A stretch of DNA of 64,000 nucleotides from Caprella mutica (Eukaryota; Arthropoda; Malacostraca; Amphipoda; Caprellidae), in contig CANNZV010001151.1 in the NCBI GenBank assembly GCA_947561585.1, positions 113,768 through 177,767 on the forward strand, given 5' to 3'. Below, one piece after another: positions 11,366 through 23,993 of the stretch (within the stretch, counting starts at the first letter, position 1; each line of letters starts with the position of its first letter). The position numbers were made by a program, and so were the translations under genes. The notes below the pieces were generated by a model. That model did no database searches, was not told the origin of the DNA, and worked only from the letters and a program-made list of their open reading frames with translations.

Positions 11366-14300
11366 CTAGGCAATGAGAATGCCATGTCTAACTGCTGTCT
11401 CCTCCAACTGCTGCAGTGTACGTCTGAGTCTGTTAGCTTCAGAGCGAGCCTTGGCATGCTTCTCTCTTATCTCTGTGATGAACTCCATTGCCTCAGTCTG
11501 CGGCTGAACATTCAGCACCCAACGTAAGAAAACATTCCGCCAAATTACCTGATGAACAAAACACAACTTTAGTGATTAGGGAAAAAAGAAACTGAGAGCA
11601 GTAATATTAAGTTTCATCTGCAAGAGAAGACTATATTCGAATTTTGATTATTATCTTGTAAAAATAATTTTTTCAAACCTATTTTTCCAATGAATTTCAG
11701 CACTACCTATAGGCTTTCCAAACAAATCTGTAAACCAATGAATGAGTGGCTTTTCCTAAATATTCCCAATAACAACAATGAGTGTGTGTTCTTCTCTCTT
11801 AGCGAGTCACAGTGAAGAGAAACAACAGTTACAAAACTAATGTCCTCTAATGGCAAAGAGTCTCTTAGCTCCATAAAGCCTGTCATGTGGATTCGAACAG
11901 TCCCGACTGTCAGGTAACATCGGTCGGTTCCACATCTTCGTTCATACAAGAAAAAACAAATAGCTAATAATTACTATTTTGTATTTATATTTAGTTGCTA
12001 TCCATGACCTGACAGGAGGAACTGTTGCAATGTACATGACAGTGTATGACCGCCTCAAGAGAATACGTCACACAGTGTGCCTGCGTTCAGCCCATAGCTC
12101 ACCAAGCTGACAGGGGCTACACTGGGCCATATCACATTGGGACTGGGTTGGTAGACAGAGCTGAGGTAGCGAGGTAACACCTCAGGACCATTGATGTAAG
12201 ACCACAGGGAGGTGGTGCGCTTCTTCACCTCCAGACTTGCCTTGTCCTGCTCATTGTCACCTAGAAAAGTACCTGCAGAGGCAAAAGAAAAGAAACTTAT
12301 TTCAAACTTTTTGACATGAGATTTAAAATAAAATGAACTACTTTATTATTTATCTTTATCATCGATCCTTAATATTGATTTAACCACCTCTAATTAAGGG
12401 TTGCATCTGATTTATATATCTTTGTAGATAATAAAAAAATCTAACTATTGTATGTAGTTTGACGAGTAAAATGAAATATATTTATAAATACAGAGTAACA
12501 GTAAACCGTAAATTATTATCTATTTCCAAAAATATCGTACAAAATTACAACCCCATTCAAGTACTCTTAGCTTTTAGGGCAACCTAAATATTTGAAGTTA
12601 AAACAAAGGTAATTGATAGTATTAGCTTTCAGTGGGAATAAAGAGAGTAAATAAGTACAGAGCAAGTGATTAGTATGGAATAGTGTGAGGAGTCACTCTC
12701 ACCGAACTGAGAGGAGTAGGAGTGCTGGAAAATGGCCACCAGGAACTCTTCATTGAATTCGAAGCTACAGGCGAACTGTGAGTGTATTTGGTGGACTGCA
12801 TCCAGGAAGAGGAGGAAGGAGGGGCAGTTGTGGCGGTGGCGGTGTGTGGGGGGAGAGTAGCAAGAGCGAGAGTGTCTCGAATTGAAGGGATGGCCTGCCT
12901 GTACCCACTCCCTCTCCAGTAGAGCCTCAAACCTATGGACAAACACACCAGTCAGTACTAGTACCTAGTTTGCGATATACAGAGTGAAATAGAAAAATTG
13001 CGTACGTATACCTAAGTAGCTGAGTTCTCAAATTATCTACCCGAACATTTCCTATAGAATTATCCCTACCTACCTGATATTCAAACCAAACGCTACACAA
13101 CCTCTCTTTGGATTTGAAATTAGTAACTGTGAAAGAAAACTGATTTTGTAATGAATAGATTTTAATTTTTCAAAGCATATAGAGGTGAAGCGGACAGTAC
13201 ATTTACCAGAAAAAAAGACCACTATACCGAGCAATAGACGCGCTATGCAGTCTGAAAATTTACTTCAGTTGGGTATTTAAACTTCGCAAGTTTTCTTTAA
13301 CAGCATTTCAAAGAAACGCTATTGAAGTAAACAACCTCATATTATTGTTATTATTATTATTATTATTAAATGAAAATCGTATACAATTTATATTATTCAC
13401 TTGTATATATGTACAAATAATAATTTAGGTATAACTACATGTTGCTTAAAGTAGGTACAATATACTATGATAAAAAGGGTAATATTTTTTAATGTCAGTT
13501 ACATACATTTATATCTATGTATATACAAACTAATATGCACAGCAAAGTTAGCAAACATAATTGATAATCTCCAATTCAATAAATAAATAATTTCATTTCC
13601 TCATTCTCATTTTCTGTTTGGTCAACAATGAATCACAAGTATAACAAAAACATAACATGTTACTGCGTCTTCTTCAACAGCACGGAATTTCTACTTGAGT
13701 TTACCTGCCAAGTCTAACAATTCAGATAAATTGTTACACCTCTTTTTTTTCTATAGAATTTAAAAAAAAAATGTGTAGTAAACGGGTAACTAAATAAAAT
13801 AACTGAAAGACTGGAAAACAATAACTTAATTGTTGATTGTAATTCCGCTGACTAAAATATAAATAGCTAGATACTTGGTAGACGAATAAAACATATGTTA
13901 AACCATGCGCGTCTCTTAGAACCATTTTTTTTCTTTAGAAGAGTGTGTCTATTTTAAGACAATCCATTGTACGAGCTGTAGCTGAGCTATCAAATTTCAT
14001 GGATTTATAGATCTACCACCCATAGCTACCCTTCACACAAGAATTACCTCACTCAAGCACTAATTGTAACAAGGGTAAAGAACCTATCTACCAAATCATC
14101 TAGTTTATAGATAGGGTCTGACTCTATGTCCTATTTGCCAGCCTCACCCAATGAAAGCTATTTTCTCACAATTGTTAACAATTACCCTGTAGATGACTCA
14201 CCCTCTGACAGTGCGACAGTCTGGATTGAGAATGATTTGAGTGAGGGCACAGACCTGCAGAACTGAGTCCTGCCCTGAAGTATCGTGAACTAGAACACTG

Positions 14301-17300
14301 GCACCCTCCTGTAAATAAATCAGAACTGTGAACCAGAACACTGGTATTCAAGTTATTAATTTAGTTAAGTGGTTCCGGTTGCTTAGTTTCAATAATAAAG
14401 GCACCAATATTCACCAAATCACCAAAGATACATTTGTACCTATATGAAAATTATGTACAAGTTATCCAAGAGGTAATTTTTTCGAAAAAAAAAACATCAG
14501 CAAAGAGTTTAATGATAGAAATGAAGTCACCTTTAGAAAAGCTATTACTATTTATCTCCTTTTTACTATATAATAACTGAGACTGAGTATGATTGTGCAG
14601 AATAGTTCTAGCTCCTTTTGACACACAATGATTTCTCCAAATATATGATATCATTATTTTAGAGCAAAATAAGGTGTAGTTATATATAGCTACTTATTTA
14701 ATAGAAAAAAAGAGTAAAGTATACATTTTGTAAACTCGAGTACCAAGGGATTAAATGATTAGATTTTTTGGAGAAAATAAAAGCTATTAAATGATAATTG
14801 GCTATGAAAGATTTCTTGACTAAAAAGTTAGAAACGGTAATGAGACTCACCTGGTTGAGACACTGAGCCACTAGGCAGTGAATGACTCACCTGGTTGAGA
14901 CACTGAGCCACTAGGCAGTGAAAGACTCACCTGGTTGAGACACTGAGCCACTAGGCAGGCACAGTCCAGAGTGTCTCTAATGTTTGCCATCCACCCACTA
15001 GCCTCTACTCTACTCAGCCACTTGTCCTGAGAACTGCTCGTGTCATTCACACCTGCAAAAAACACTCTTTGGTACTGTATAGTGCTTTGTTAACCATTGG
15101 TATTTAACTGATAGAAGAAGAACTATGCAAATATCTAACAATGAACAATGTTTGGATCTTACACAGACCTAACTATCCTAAATTTTTTTGAAGTTGATCT
15201 TGCTATATTTACAACACTAATGATTTAGTTGCACATGAATAAAATTACACTAGAGTAGGTTCCGAGTTATGTGAAACCGTCCAATAACTCGGAACTTACC
15301 CTAGTTAGATATTGACTGCCTAGCAGGTAAATAGGAGTTGTTTGTATCACCATCAATGAGTTTAGCGAGTGACTCCAATAGAGTGTGTCTCCTGTCTATT
15401 GGTTTGTGAAGCCTCCTCCAGTTGGGGTAGTGAAGCTCCCCTTCTTGAGACTGAGACACGCCCCCTCGTAACTAGGAGACAGGACAGTTATGAATAGCAA
15501 TGGTATTTATGGTGTAGGTTAATTGTATTCTCCAGACTTAGGAGTGGATCACAATAGCTTCTTTTCATTCAATTTAATTATAAAACTACTGTAAGTTTGT
15601 AAACTTTGTAAACAAGAGAATATCAATTATCTCTGTTAATAACACTAGCATCAAAAGACAAACGAACTTATCATACTTATGAATAAGTTAATAACATCTT
15701 TTATTTAATTACAAATAGGATACACAAATCTGACATACAATTATGAAGTTATGAGAAAGGTGCAATGAACATTAGCGAGTAATAGCGACATTAAGTCTGA
15801 AGAGATGAAACATTTATTTACTCCTTTGTTATATTTTGCACGATCTTTCATGTATAATACAGCCACTAAATATTCCAAATACTCAGTTCGGTACATTGAA
15901 ATGAGGTTCATTCTCAAAATTAGTTAAGTTTCGTACACGAAATGAGCCAAAATGTCCTATTTTTTTCATCAAATAATTCATAGAAATATTCTCTGCCATG
16001 AACAACCTAACATTTGATGAGAATCAGCAGTGGATACCTTTGCAGTGGATGCCATGTGTTGGGTGCGAGTATCCACAATGTATCCCCTCTGTCCCCTGCC
16101 TAGGATGCAGTTAAGGAGTTTCTCATCCTCCTTACACCTGCGTACATTACCACCAGCACCACCTGTGCCGTGACTGCCAGAGGAGTGAGAGAGGGTCTGG
16201 GCACTGCGAACTAGCACTGCCTGTGTGGGGGCAAAGGTCAGCACTGTTATTGGAGACAAACCAAACTACCTCTAAGATGGACATCTTAAAGCAATGTATA
16301 GAGCAAAAGCATTGTGTCTTTTGAGTGAAGGTCTAAGTTATAGCTCTAATGTATGTACTTACTCCAGTGACTTGATGTCTGTACGACATCACTGGGAACC
16401 TATTTTCTTGTCTGAAAGAAGCTGCTTGAACTAATTCACTATCTTCAATTCCACGAGGAACCAACACCAATTCAGGGTAACTGGCGCACACCTAAGGGAA
16501 TTAAAATGAACAGTACTAAGAGTTATGAATGTATAACTGGCTGTAGTCGAAATATACATCAGAAAGATGAGGGGTATCAGACTCACTCTAAAGCCTGCAT
16601 TGACATTGGATATTCTCCATCCATCTCCAGGAGTTGTGAGTCTCTTGAGTTCTGTCTCAGGAGTGAAAGCAGCCCAGCCATCCTCTAAGATGGGGGTGAG
16701 GGGCTGGTAGAAGAATGGGTATTGTAACTCTGGCTCATCTGGGGACAGTTTGAAGATTTATTATACTTTATAATCTTTAATTTCTCAATGACATTAAAGT
16801 TAATTTCTTTACTTACCAACTCTGGAGAGATCTTCCAAAGTGTCGGCAACTTTAGTGAACATGTCTGCACCAATGATATCGAGTTGTAGTTTGCGCAAGT
16901 CTTTTAGCAAGAGGTAGAGGGAACCACCTGTGACACCTTGCACTCTGCGCTCTATGTGGTCCAAGTTGCTATGCAGCACCTGCAGTATGGACAAACAAAC
17001 ATGTCAGGTAAAAATGACACACATGCTTTGGAAAACAAGTAACTAAACATTGCATTAAATACAATAGGACACTAGTAATGCCAGAGTGAAATTAATAAAC
17101 TATTGCAATTTTGTTCCAATGAAAGAAAGCTCTTCACATAATTAGCTTTTGTGCCAACCTCAGTGCAAACAAATAGAGATAACTGGCTTATTTTATGTTT
17201 TTATTAGTGACTCATTACTCATCTCACAAATCAGTAAATCATCTCACAAAATTTCTTTGGATAATTCACTTAGATCCGAACAGATACTATTTTGAAGAAG

Positions 17301-18165
17301 TGATAGTAAATGAAGACTTTAAGTCTAACCGACAAATATCTAAGACCTCGCAGTTGAAGATCATAACTTCTGAAACTGCAGGTAGCTATCTGGTAAACAT
17401 GAAAAAAAGTAAAATCTTTTGAATGGTATAATGTTTTGTGCGTGCTTCAACACTAGTTAGTCTCAACATGTTGGTGCTGTGGAATAGTCTGGAGTGATGC
17501 AATGTTTAGAAAATCAGAAATGAACATTTCGTACTTTCTAAATTGGAAAATTTAGTTCTTTTGTTAATAAGATTTTTATTTTCCAGTACATTTAGATCAA
17601 ATTCAATAGGTTTATTAGGTCTACTTGGGACCGTTATTTGTCAAAATTTGAAGCTTGTGCATAAAAAAAAATAGTTTATAAATTATATTTTTGAATATTT
17701 GACACAATTGTACATCATCATTCATCAATATATAAGAGCAGATTCTGTAAGTCACATAAACCTATAAAATGCTTGGGAAGCGGCTAGGATACATATGAAA
17801 TTATTACGATATCAGTTCAATAATGTGGTCTCATTAACTAAACTAATTGGATTTTATTCATCTGAAAATATTGGAGTTAAAGCTGAGCCAGAAATATTTA
17901 TTACATAAATTGAACTATACTTAACCAGTGTCCATAAAATTGATATATTAGAAATGCAGTCACTTTGAGCAGCACGTGTACACTAGTAATACCACTACTG
18001 CATAACAGTGACACTCACCATCACCTCCTCAGCCTGTGTACCAGTGGGGGCGAGGATGAGGTGGTGTGAGGTGATGACGAGGGTTGCCTCCAGCTTTGCC
18101 TTGTGAGGTTGGTGGAAAATTACCCGCTCACAACGACCCACCCGAATAACCTCAGCAAACTCCAT
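11366..18165 (-). CDS. MTMR9: Myotubularin-related protein 9, complete 11-exon gene
   Basis: Exons, in coding order: 18165-18019, 16979-16817, 16738-16587, 16491-16363, 16220-16038, 15471-15351, 15052-14931, 14308-14202, 12932-12703, 12272-12103, 11548-11366. All borders are GT/AG, all phases agree, and the total is 1707 nt (568 residues; the human protein is about 550). It starts MEFAEVIRVG, in line with the family start MEFAEL. Order: PH-GRAM (about 1-110), myotubularin phosphatase-like domain (about 130-500, including NVRRCKEDEKLLN, QFACSFEFNEEFL, SSQFGTFLGDNEQD, IWPSVAP), C-terminal coiled coil (about 520-565). The active-site loop HCSDGWDR of active family members is HDTSGQDS here (residues 347-354), so the Cys and the Arg are gone. 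Known MTMR9 is a pseudophosphatase that dimerises with MTMR6/7/8 and stimulates their dephosphorylation of PI3P and PI(3,5)P2; the same role is inferred. Confidence 0.95.
13338..13367. repeat. (ATT)n microsatellite in an MTMR9 intron
   Basis: About nine near-perfect TTA/ATT trinucleotides in the large intron between exons 8 and 9 (12933-14201), which otherwise shows only AT-rich sequence. Confidence 0.9.
14841..14965 (-). repeat. 40-bp tandem triplication of the MTMR9 exon 7 splice donor
   Basis: Three 40-bp repeats each hold the last part of exon 7 (reading GCCTAGTGGCTCAGTGTCTC, then AACCAG) and the donor GTGAGT, so donors sit at 14930, 14890 and 14850. The first donor reached keeps the frame. 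Using the second or third would add 40 or 80 nt, shift the frame and reach a stop a few codons on. Copies are nearly identical, so the expansion is recent. Confidence 0.93.
15253..15301. mobile_element. Minimal hairpin MITE (family GGGTAAGTTCC), 49 bp
   Basis: Arms starting GAGTAGGTTCCGAGTTAT pair with ATAACTCGGAACTTACCC around a spacer of about 13 bp; TA flanks both ends. Same family as 20199-20256 and 59691-59847. It lies in the MTMR9 intron between exons 6 and 7. Confidence 0.75.
17285..17420 (+). repeat. Dispersed repeat family D, 3' part only
   Basis: Shares GAAGTGATAGTAAATGAAGA, ATCTAAGACCTCGCAGTTGA and AACTGCAGGTAGC with copies at 18380 and 32530, but keeps a longer open frame (a 75-codon frame 17195-17422). 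It lies in MTMR9 intron 1 on the opposite strand. Confidence 0.55.
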
Positions 18166-20198
18166 TGTCACTGATAAACACGCTAAATGTTCAAAAAAAT
18201 TATCTTTTTGGTCTGGATATCTATCTACTGAAATTTCTGTAAAGTAAAATTGTCCCCATTTAGATGGGATGTTGAATGTAGCAATACAGATGTCCTATCC
18301 TTTAACCACTCAGTGTCCTATCCATGAAGACTAAATTAAATAAATATAGCTAAGGAACTTCGAAAAAACAAAAGTAGTGATGATCAAAGTAACCTATCTC
18401 CATTCATTGCTAATGCTCATAGTTGCAGAAAAGCTACTCCGTGAATACAGTTACCAAGATTGGTATAGAAGTGGATTAGTAGCACAGGTGGCAGCAGATA
18501 CTAATTCAAAATGAAGAGGTGATAGTGAATAAAGTCTACCTAACACAGAAATCTAAGACCTCTTGTTGAAGAGCATATCCCTAGTGCTATTCTCTAAAAC
18601 TGCAAGTAGCGTTAAATAAAAATGGTAAAAAGAAAACTCATGAGCAAACATTAAGAGTCTAAATGGGTGCCTGTTCCTCTCTTTTATCCACTACAAACAT
18701 CTTTCTGATGGAGCCATGAGAGTGAGAGCAGTAATTTGAGAGCACAAACAAGCAACTGAAATTTCACGCAGAAACATATATCAGACATATATTAATTTGG
18801 TTCAATTGGATACATCAACATCCTGAATAGACATATACTTACACAGCTAGTCTACTTACCTAATGTGTGTAGTGAGACAGAAGAAGATTGAAGAGGTAAA
18901 GAAATAATACAAAAACAAGTTAAAAAGTGAACAGATGAACAGCCTCAGGAAAATTATAAGGGGGGGGGGGGGGTCGGCATCAATAATTATAATCCCCTAG
19001 TCTGGTAATCAGACTCCTTGCCCCTTAGCCATCTAATGAAGTTTGTGAACTATAAGATAGATATTTTCCGTGCAGAAGTTCATAAGAAATAGAGTGGATA
19101 ATGAATACTTCTTCTAGAACAAAATTATATTTCTAATAACATGAAACAAACAATAAATAAAATCATTCCAGTAACAGAAAGGGAGAAAATAACATATGCA
19201 GTACTCAATCAATGCATCAAAACTTAAGAGCCAAATAATTATTGATAGCAACCTGGACATGGACATTGTGACCTAGTGGTTGCTGAACTAGTCATGTCCA
19301 TTGTCCACATTACATGATCATTTACTTCCAATGGCATAGTGGCATAACATATTTAGATAAAATAAACATGCAATCTATTTATTGTAATACCCCATACAAT
19401 GAGTATAATGGTACTAACTACTTTGAATAAAGTAATAAATGAATCCCACTCAACCTTCAAAAACAAAGGAGATAGGAATTGGCAAGATTGCAATGGGACA
19501 TAAGTTAATAAAACAGATAAGCTACGTGACTTCTGTTCAATACATATCAAAACAAAATATATAGTTAATTTGATTGTTTTCTGTTGTTTCCTAAGTTAAA
19601 TATTCAAAAGCACTTTGATATTACTCTATATAATGACTGCAAAGAAAGGAGACCAGAAAGTGGTAACCAAGAGGTTCACAAATTATATCATCTCAGCAAA
19701 ACAGATTTTATTGATAACATTGTGTAATTTCACTCCAGTTGATATGGTGTTTAAATTATATTATTTTAAAGCAATGATGTTGACCAATGTTCTGCATTGT
19801 GTGTGAATTTTCTTCATTCATTAGCTACCTCTAATATTTCCCCGGTATTCATTGAACATCTCTTACGCTTTGTATCAAGTCTTCCTCTGGGAGGTGCACA
19901 TAGGAGCATATAACCTTCCTTCTACTAGGAAGGTATTCTTATTTTTTATGGCATATAACTGGTATTGGCTTACAATTGATTTACACACTAGCCACTTGGC
20001 ACAAGAAGAAGCCACACAAGTAACCGTTAACAAAGACTTACAGCTACAATTAGCATATCAACATATAAATCAATTCTAAATTTAAAATCTATGAAGGTTT
20101 GATGTATGGCTAATAAATAAGACCTGATTAGTTAGTTGGCTTCATATCTACCACCACACCGATACAAAGCATGTAGATGTAGCTATGCAACATAACTA
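18166..20198. other. Upstream region of MTMR9 and intergenic spacer, with a repeat-family copy
   Basis: Directly upstream of the MTMR9 start codon there is AT-rich 5' UTR or promoter sequence with no clear TATA box. A family D copy occupies 18380-18650 and a 14-G run sits at 18960-18973. From 19000 to 20190 I see only AT-rich sequence with short, unsupported frames. Confidence 0.4.
18380..18650 (+). repeat. Dispersed repeat family D, copy 3
   Basis: Contains the shared blocks GCAGAAAAGCTACTCCGTGA, TGAAGAGGTGATAGTGAA, AATCTAAGACCTC.TGTTGAAGAGC and CTCTAAAACTGCAAGTAG in the same order as the 32530 copy. Confidence 0.65.
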
Positions 20199-20256
20199 GG
20201 GTAAGTTCTTAATTATCGGTCAGTTGGAGAACTGACCGATAATTAAGAACTTACCC
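20199..20256. mobile_element. Near-perfect 58-bp hairpin MITE with TA flanks
   Basis: Including the flanking AACTA/TAGTT, the arms 20194-20225 and 20230-20261 are perfect 32-bp inverted repeats separated by only GGAG. Outer sequence GGGTAAGTTCTTAATTATCG. It has the termini of the family at 59691-59847 with almost nothing between them. Confidence 0.85.
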
Positions 20257-20727
20257 TAGTTAGGACTATAAAAATGATAAGCTATAACATTATTATTTAT
20301 AAAGTGTTCAGATCATTTTGAAACATGAGATGTTATACACAGATAGCTTCACAACAAAAACATGAATATCACAGGACTGAGTTTTCGAGTATCTTTAATT
20401 CATACTTCAGTTAACTTTTTATACTATTAATTAATCAAATCACAGAGTTATACTTGATTTGAAACCAATCTGACTACTTAAAGTAAAAACTTAAGGCATT
20501 AAAAACAAACAATTCTAAATCAATTCGAATCAGATTGATGTGTAATTAGTTTAATAACACCTATTGTGTTAAAGTGATGAAATGATAAATAGAACTAATG
20601 CCAATATTGATAAAAAATCTATATACAGCAAATATTTTATACCTGGGTAGTATAGTAGCTACCTAGTTTGAAATAGAAAAGGTGGTAGCTATATAATGAA
20701 CATGATAAATATAAACAAACTATACAA

Positions 20728-20986
20728 ATATAAACTTCCTTTACATTGTATTACAATGCAATTCTTTACAATATAAACTTCCTTTATATTGTATTGCAAT
20801 GCAAGTCTTTACAATATAAACTTCCTTTACATTGTATTACAATGCAAGTCTTTACAATATAAACTTCCTTTACATTGTATTACAATGCAAGTCTTTACAA
20901 TATAAACTTCCTTTACATTGTATTACAATGCAAGTCTTTACAATATAAACTTCCTTTACATTGTATTACAATGCAAGTCTTTAAAG
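20728..20986. repeat. 43-bp tandem repeat, about six copies
   Basis: Unit begins AATATAAACTTCCTTTACAT and contains the palindromic TTGTATTACAATGCAA. Copies are nearly identical. It lies downstream of the GT17 gene's 3' end; reading frames through it are repeat artefacts. Confidence 0.95.
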
Positions 20987-21569
20987 AGAATAATCTTTTC
21001 ACAAGGTATAATAAAAACACATTAAATATATATACATTATACAGTAGAAAGGATGTCCTACTAGAGCTTTTAGAACTCAAATAAGTTTTATTCAATTCAA
21101 TTGGATCTAATAATTTTATCTACAAAATAACCTTTCAGTCCCACCACAGAGCTACTTTCAGTACACTCGTTAATGTTCATTGTTTGCACACTGAAAAGAA
21201 ATAAGACAATATTATGCCTATTTTCTAAGAACTCAAATAAGAACAAAATGGAAGAGCTATTATAGCTACATACAATCAGACTATAAATTACCTCTCAACA
21301 TATAAAATTAAGTCAACCAACGACTAGTAATAGAAGGAAAATTTATTATAAAGTGAGAAGGCCTATTTAACTCATTGAGCATTAATTGATAAAGAGATAA
21401 TATATAAGGTAAGTGCTGAGCCACTAGTCTAGTAATTACTCTATAATTCAGATCTTCATTTATCTTTGTACAATTGTTTATAAAAATATTTGATCAATAT
21501 AGATCTGAAATCTCATTTAATAAATTCTATTATAACCAGAGGTGACTAACCTCTTCTTTAACCACTCAG

Positions 21570-21850
21570 AGTCATATTGCTGATGTTTAAAGAACTCAAA
21601 AGAAAGCACCTCAAAAAAGCAGTCAAACAGGTAGGTAAGTGGGTCCATTTACAAAAATATTCAGTAACAATGCTCATGATTCATGAATGCAGAAAAACTT
21701 TGTGAATACAGTCACCAAGGAATTTGAGAAAGCAATGGTCACTGCATTCAAGGAGGTAAGAGGAAAATGAAGAGGTGAGATGTGATAAAAAATGTGATGC
21801 CAAATAGTAGAAGGGCATGACACTACTCTCCAACAAAAAGTGATTCATTC
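21570..21850 (+). repeat. Dispersed repeat family D, copy 4
   Basis: Diverged copy with AAAAAAGCAGTCAAACAGG, AATGCTCATGATTC, GCAGAAAAACTTTGTGAATA, CAGTCACCAAGGAAT and GAGGAAAATGAAGAGGTGA. It stops just before the 3' end of the GT17 gene. Confidence 0.55.
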
Positions 21851-21869
21851 CATAACTCAATCTATTTAA

Positions 21870-23948
21870 TTACAATTCTCCTTCCAAAAACATCTTAATA
21901 ACATCATCATAATGCATTACTTCAGAAATATCTTTGAACATTGAAAAATGCCCCTCAACACATTGTCTCTCATACTCATCTCTGCCTTTGGCTTTAACAG
22001 CCTGTATGTATTCAATATTAGAAGATTCATCACCATGAGAAAACCAAGCAGGTTTCTGGACCATTGGAAGACGCATTAACTTAAAGTGTATTTGTCTATT
22101 AGTGGCACATAAATGACAAGAAAAACCAGGTTTAGGGAAGAACCAAGGAGTTAGGGGTTGTTCAATTTGGTTAAAAAAATTAACATTAGTTTCCCTCTTC
22201 AGTAAATGTAAATCATTGAGTTCAGAAACTTTAGCTTCATAAATAATGCTAAAAGCTCTAACAGTAATAACACAAACATTAGACACAATATCCTGACAAG
22301 AACTTTGACCTCCTTTTGAACAATTAACTGATTCTGCTGCAGAATTAGTGACATTATGAACTTCAGTAGAATTAGTCACTTTATTCTGAGGTGAAGTGTA
22401 ATGAAACCCATAAACATATTCCTTAAAAGAGCACTGTATGGGCAGTGCATAGTTATGGAAAACTTTCAAGAAAATAAGAAACTTCCTGCTGAATAAATGT
22501 TCAGGTGATGCAAATAACAAAATATCATCAGGATGGACACCAGAGAGTAACTGCAACCCTCTGTCTACAGTGTGATGTAACTTATCTGTAGTAGAGATTG
22601 CATTACTGTCACCTAGATCTATATACAGTAATTTGTCATGGAAGCTCTGGATATAATTCTGCTTAAGCCGACTTAAAAGAGATTCTTGACTATGAATATA
22701 CAAACTCTCATCTTCTGATATAACAAAAACATCAACTAAATCACCAATATACTTGAGATTTAATTCTAACATTTCAAAATCATAGAAAAAATCATTCAAA
22801 ATGTAAATAATTCTTCTCTGTTTTTTCTTCACAGAGAGGGCAGTCACCAATATGGGATCCTTCATCCAATTTCTATCCAACAATCTTCTAGGAATGCCAC
22901 ATCTCTTACCTTTCCATCCCCTCTTACACAAGCACCTACCCTCCTTGCTGTCAAAAGAGTAATGGCCCTCAGTTATGCAAGCCTCACCCTCATACCAGGT
23001 AAATATTTCATAAGAAGCATCAGCAGGCAAAGAGAGAACTCCATCTTCTGTTCTTCCATCCTTTTCACTTCTCAGCCGCAACAGAACAGATGAGCCATAA
23101 GGGTCACTTTTCCCAAAGAACAACCACAATACAAAGACAATCTGAAATAAAAAAATTAAAGAACAAATTGTAAATAAAAATCATGAGATAAACCCTACAT
23201 TTGATCAATACTTTATTTACTTTCAGTCATTTCTAACAGAAAATAAATTAACACTGTCAATTTAGTTTCAAACATACACATACTATAAAATTTGAACATA
23301 AATTATATTTCAACCTTTATTCTGAGAAATAATAAAGAAAAATCAAATTTTATCATCAATTAGTAATTTGCATACAACATTTGCACACATTTAGGAAATA
23401 TTTTGTTAAGTAAATAAAAATATATTTAATGGAGTAATGTAACTAGCTATAACTAATATGATCATTATACCAATTTATTAGTAGATTTTAGACTCAATCT
23501 CTATCCATTCTATCAAGGATATTCTGAAGGATATTAGCTAATTTTATTAATTAAATATAAGATTTCAATTGTTGAAAATATTATTAATCAAAAAATTCAG
23601 AAGGATTTAACTCATTTGAGTATTTCATTATAGAACTCATAGGAGAGTGAAGGAAAGATGCCTACATTCCTATTTTAATTTGGCTAAGCATCATAATTAT
23701 TAGATTTTTATGAAACCTAATGAATATAATAGAAATTTGAGATGAATAAGATAGAGAATAATCAATAAAATAGGATTAAATATCCAGTTACTGAAACACC
23801 AAATAGGAAGAAAACTAAAATGAAGTTTTCTAGGAGAATAAAATGTCTAGTTACAGAAAAGAATATTAATTCATTCACACATTACCTGAAGAAGTAGAAA
23901 TAAAAGGAAGAAAAATTTATGTCTTAGAAATTGTGATCGAAGATTCAT
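21870..23948 (-). CDS. MGAT3: GT17 family glycosyltransferase, MGAT3-like (bisecting GlcNAc-transferase family)
   Basis: Two coding exons: 23948-23886 (21 codons, MNLRSQFLRHKFFLLLFLLL then Q) and 23141-21870 (423 residues, stop TAA). The exon 1 donor is GTAATG and the acceptor TTTCAG; phase 0; total 444 residues. The joined N-terminus gives a short basic tail and one strongly hydrophobic segment (about residues 12-33), i.e. a type II Golgi signal anchor. An EGF-like motif (C76...C-x-C...C102, CLCKRGWKGKRCG) precedes the GT17 domain, as in MGAT3. Family features: RRIIYILNDFFYDFEMLELN, GDLVDVFVISE, HPDDILL, FSCHLCATNRQIHFKL, NIEYIQAVK. MGAT3 adds beta-1,4-GlcNAc to the core mannose of N-glycans. 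Here the family's acidic stretch (IIDDADEIPAR in vertebrates) is LLFASPEHLFS (about residues 229-239), so activity is doubtful. An insertion of about 40 residues rich in Asn-Ser/Thr lies near 273-310. Confidence 0.87.
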
Positions 23949-23993
23949 TTCAAATAAAATGGACTCTACAATACAAATTAATTTTGGGTCACA

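Noticed and set aside
11870..11945. tRNA-like T-arm (GTTCGAATCC on the minus strand)
   Set aside because: No matching acceptor, D or anticodon arms; T stem does not pair.
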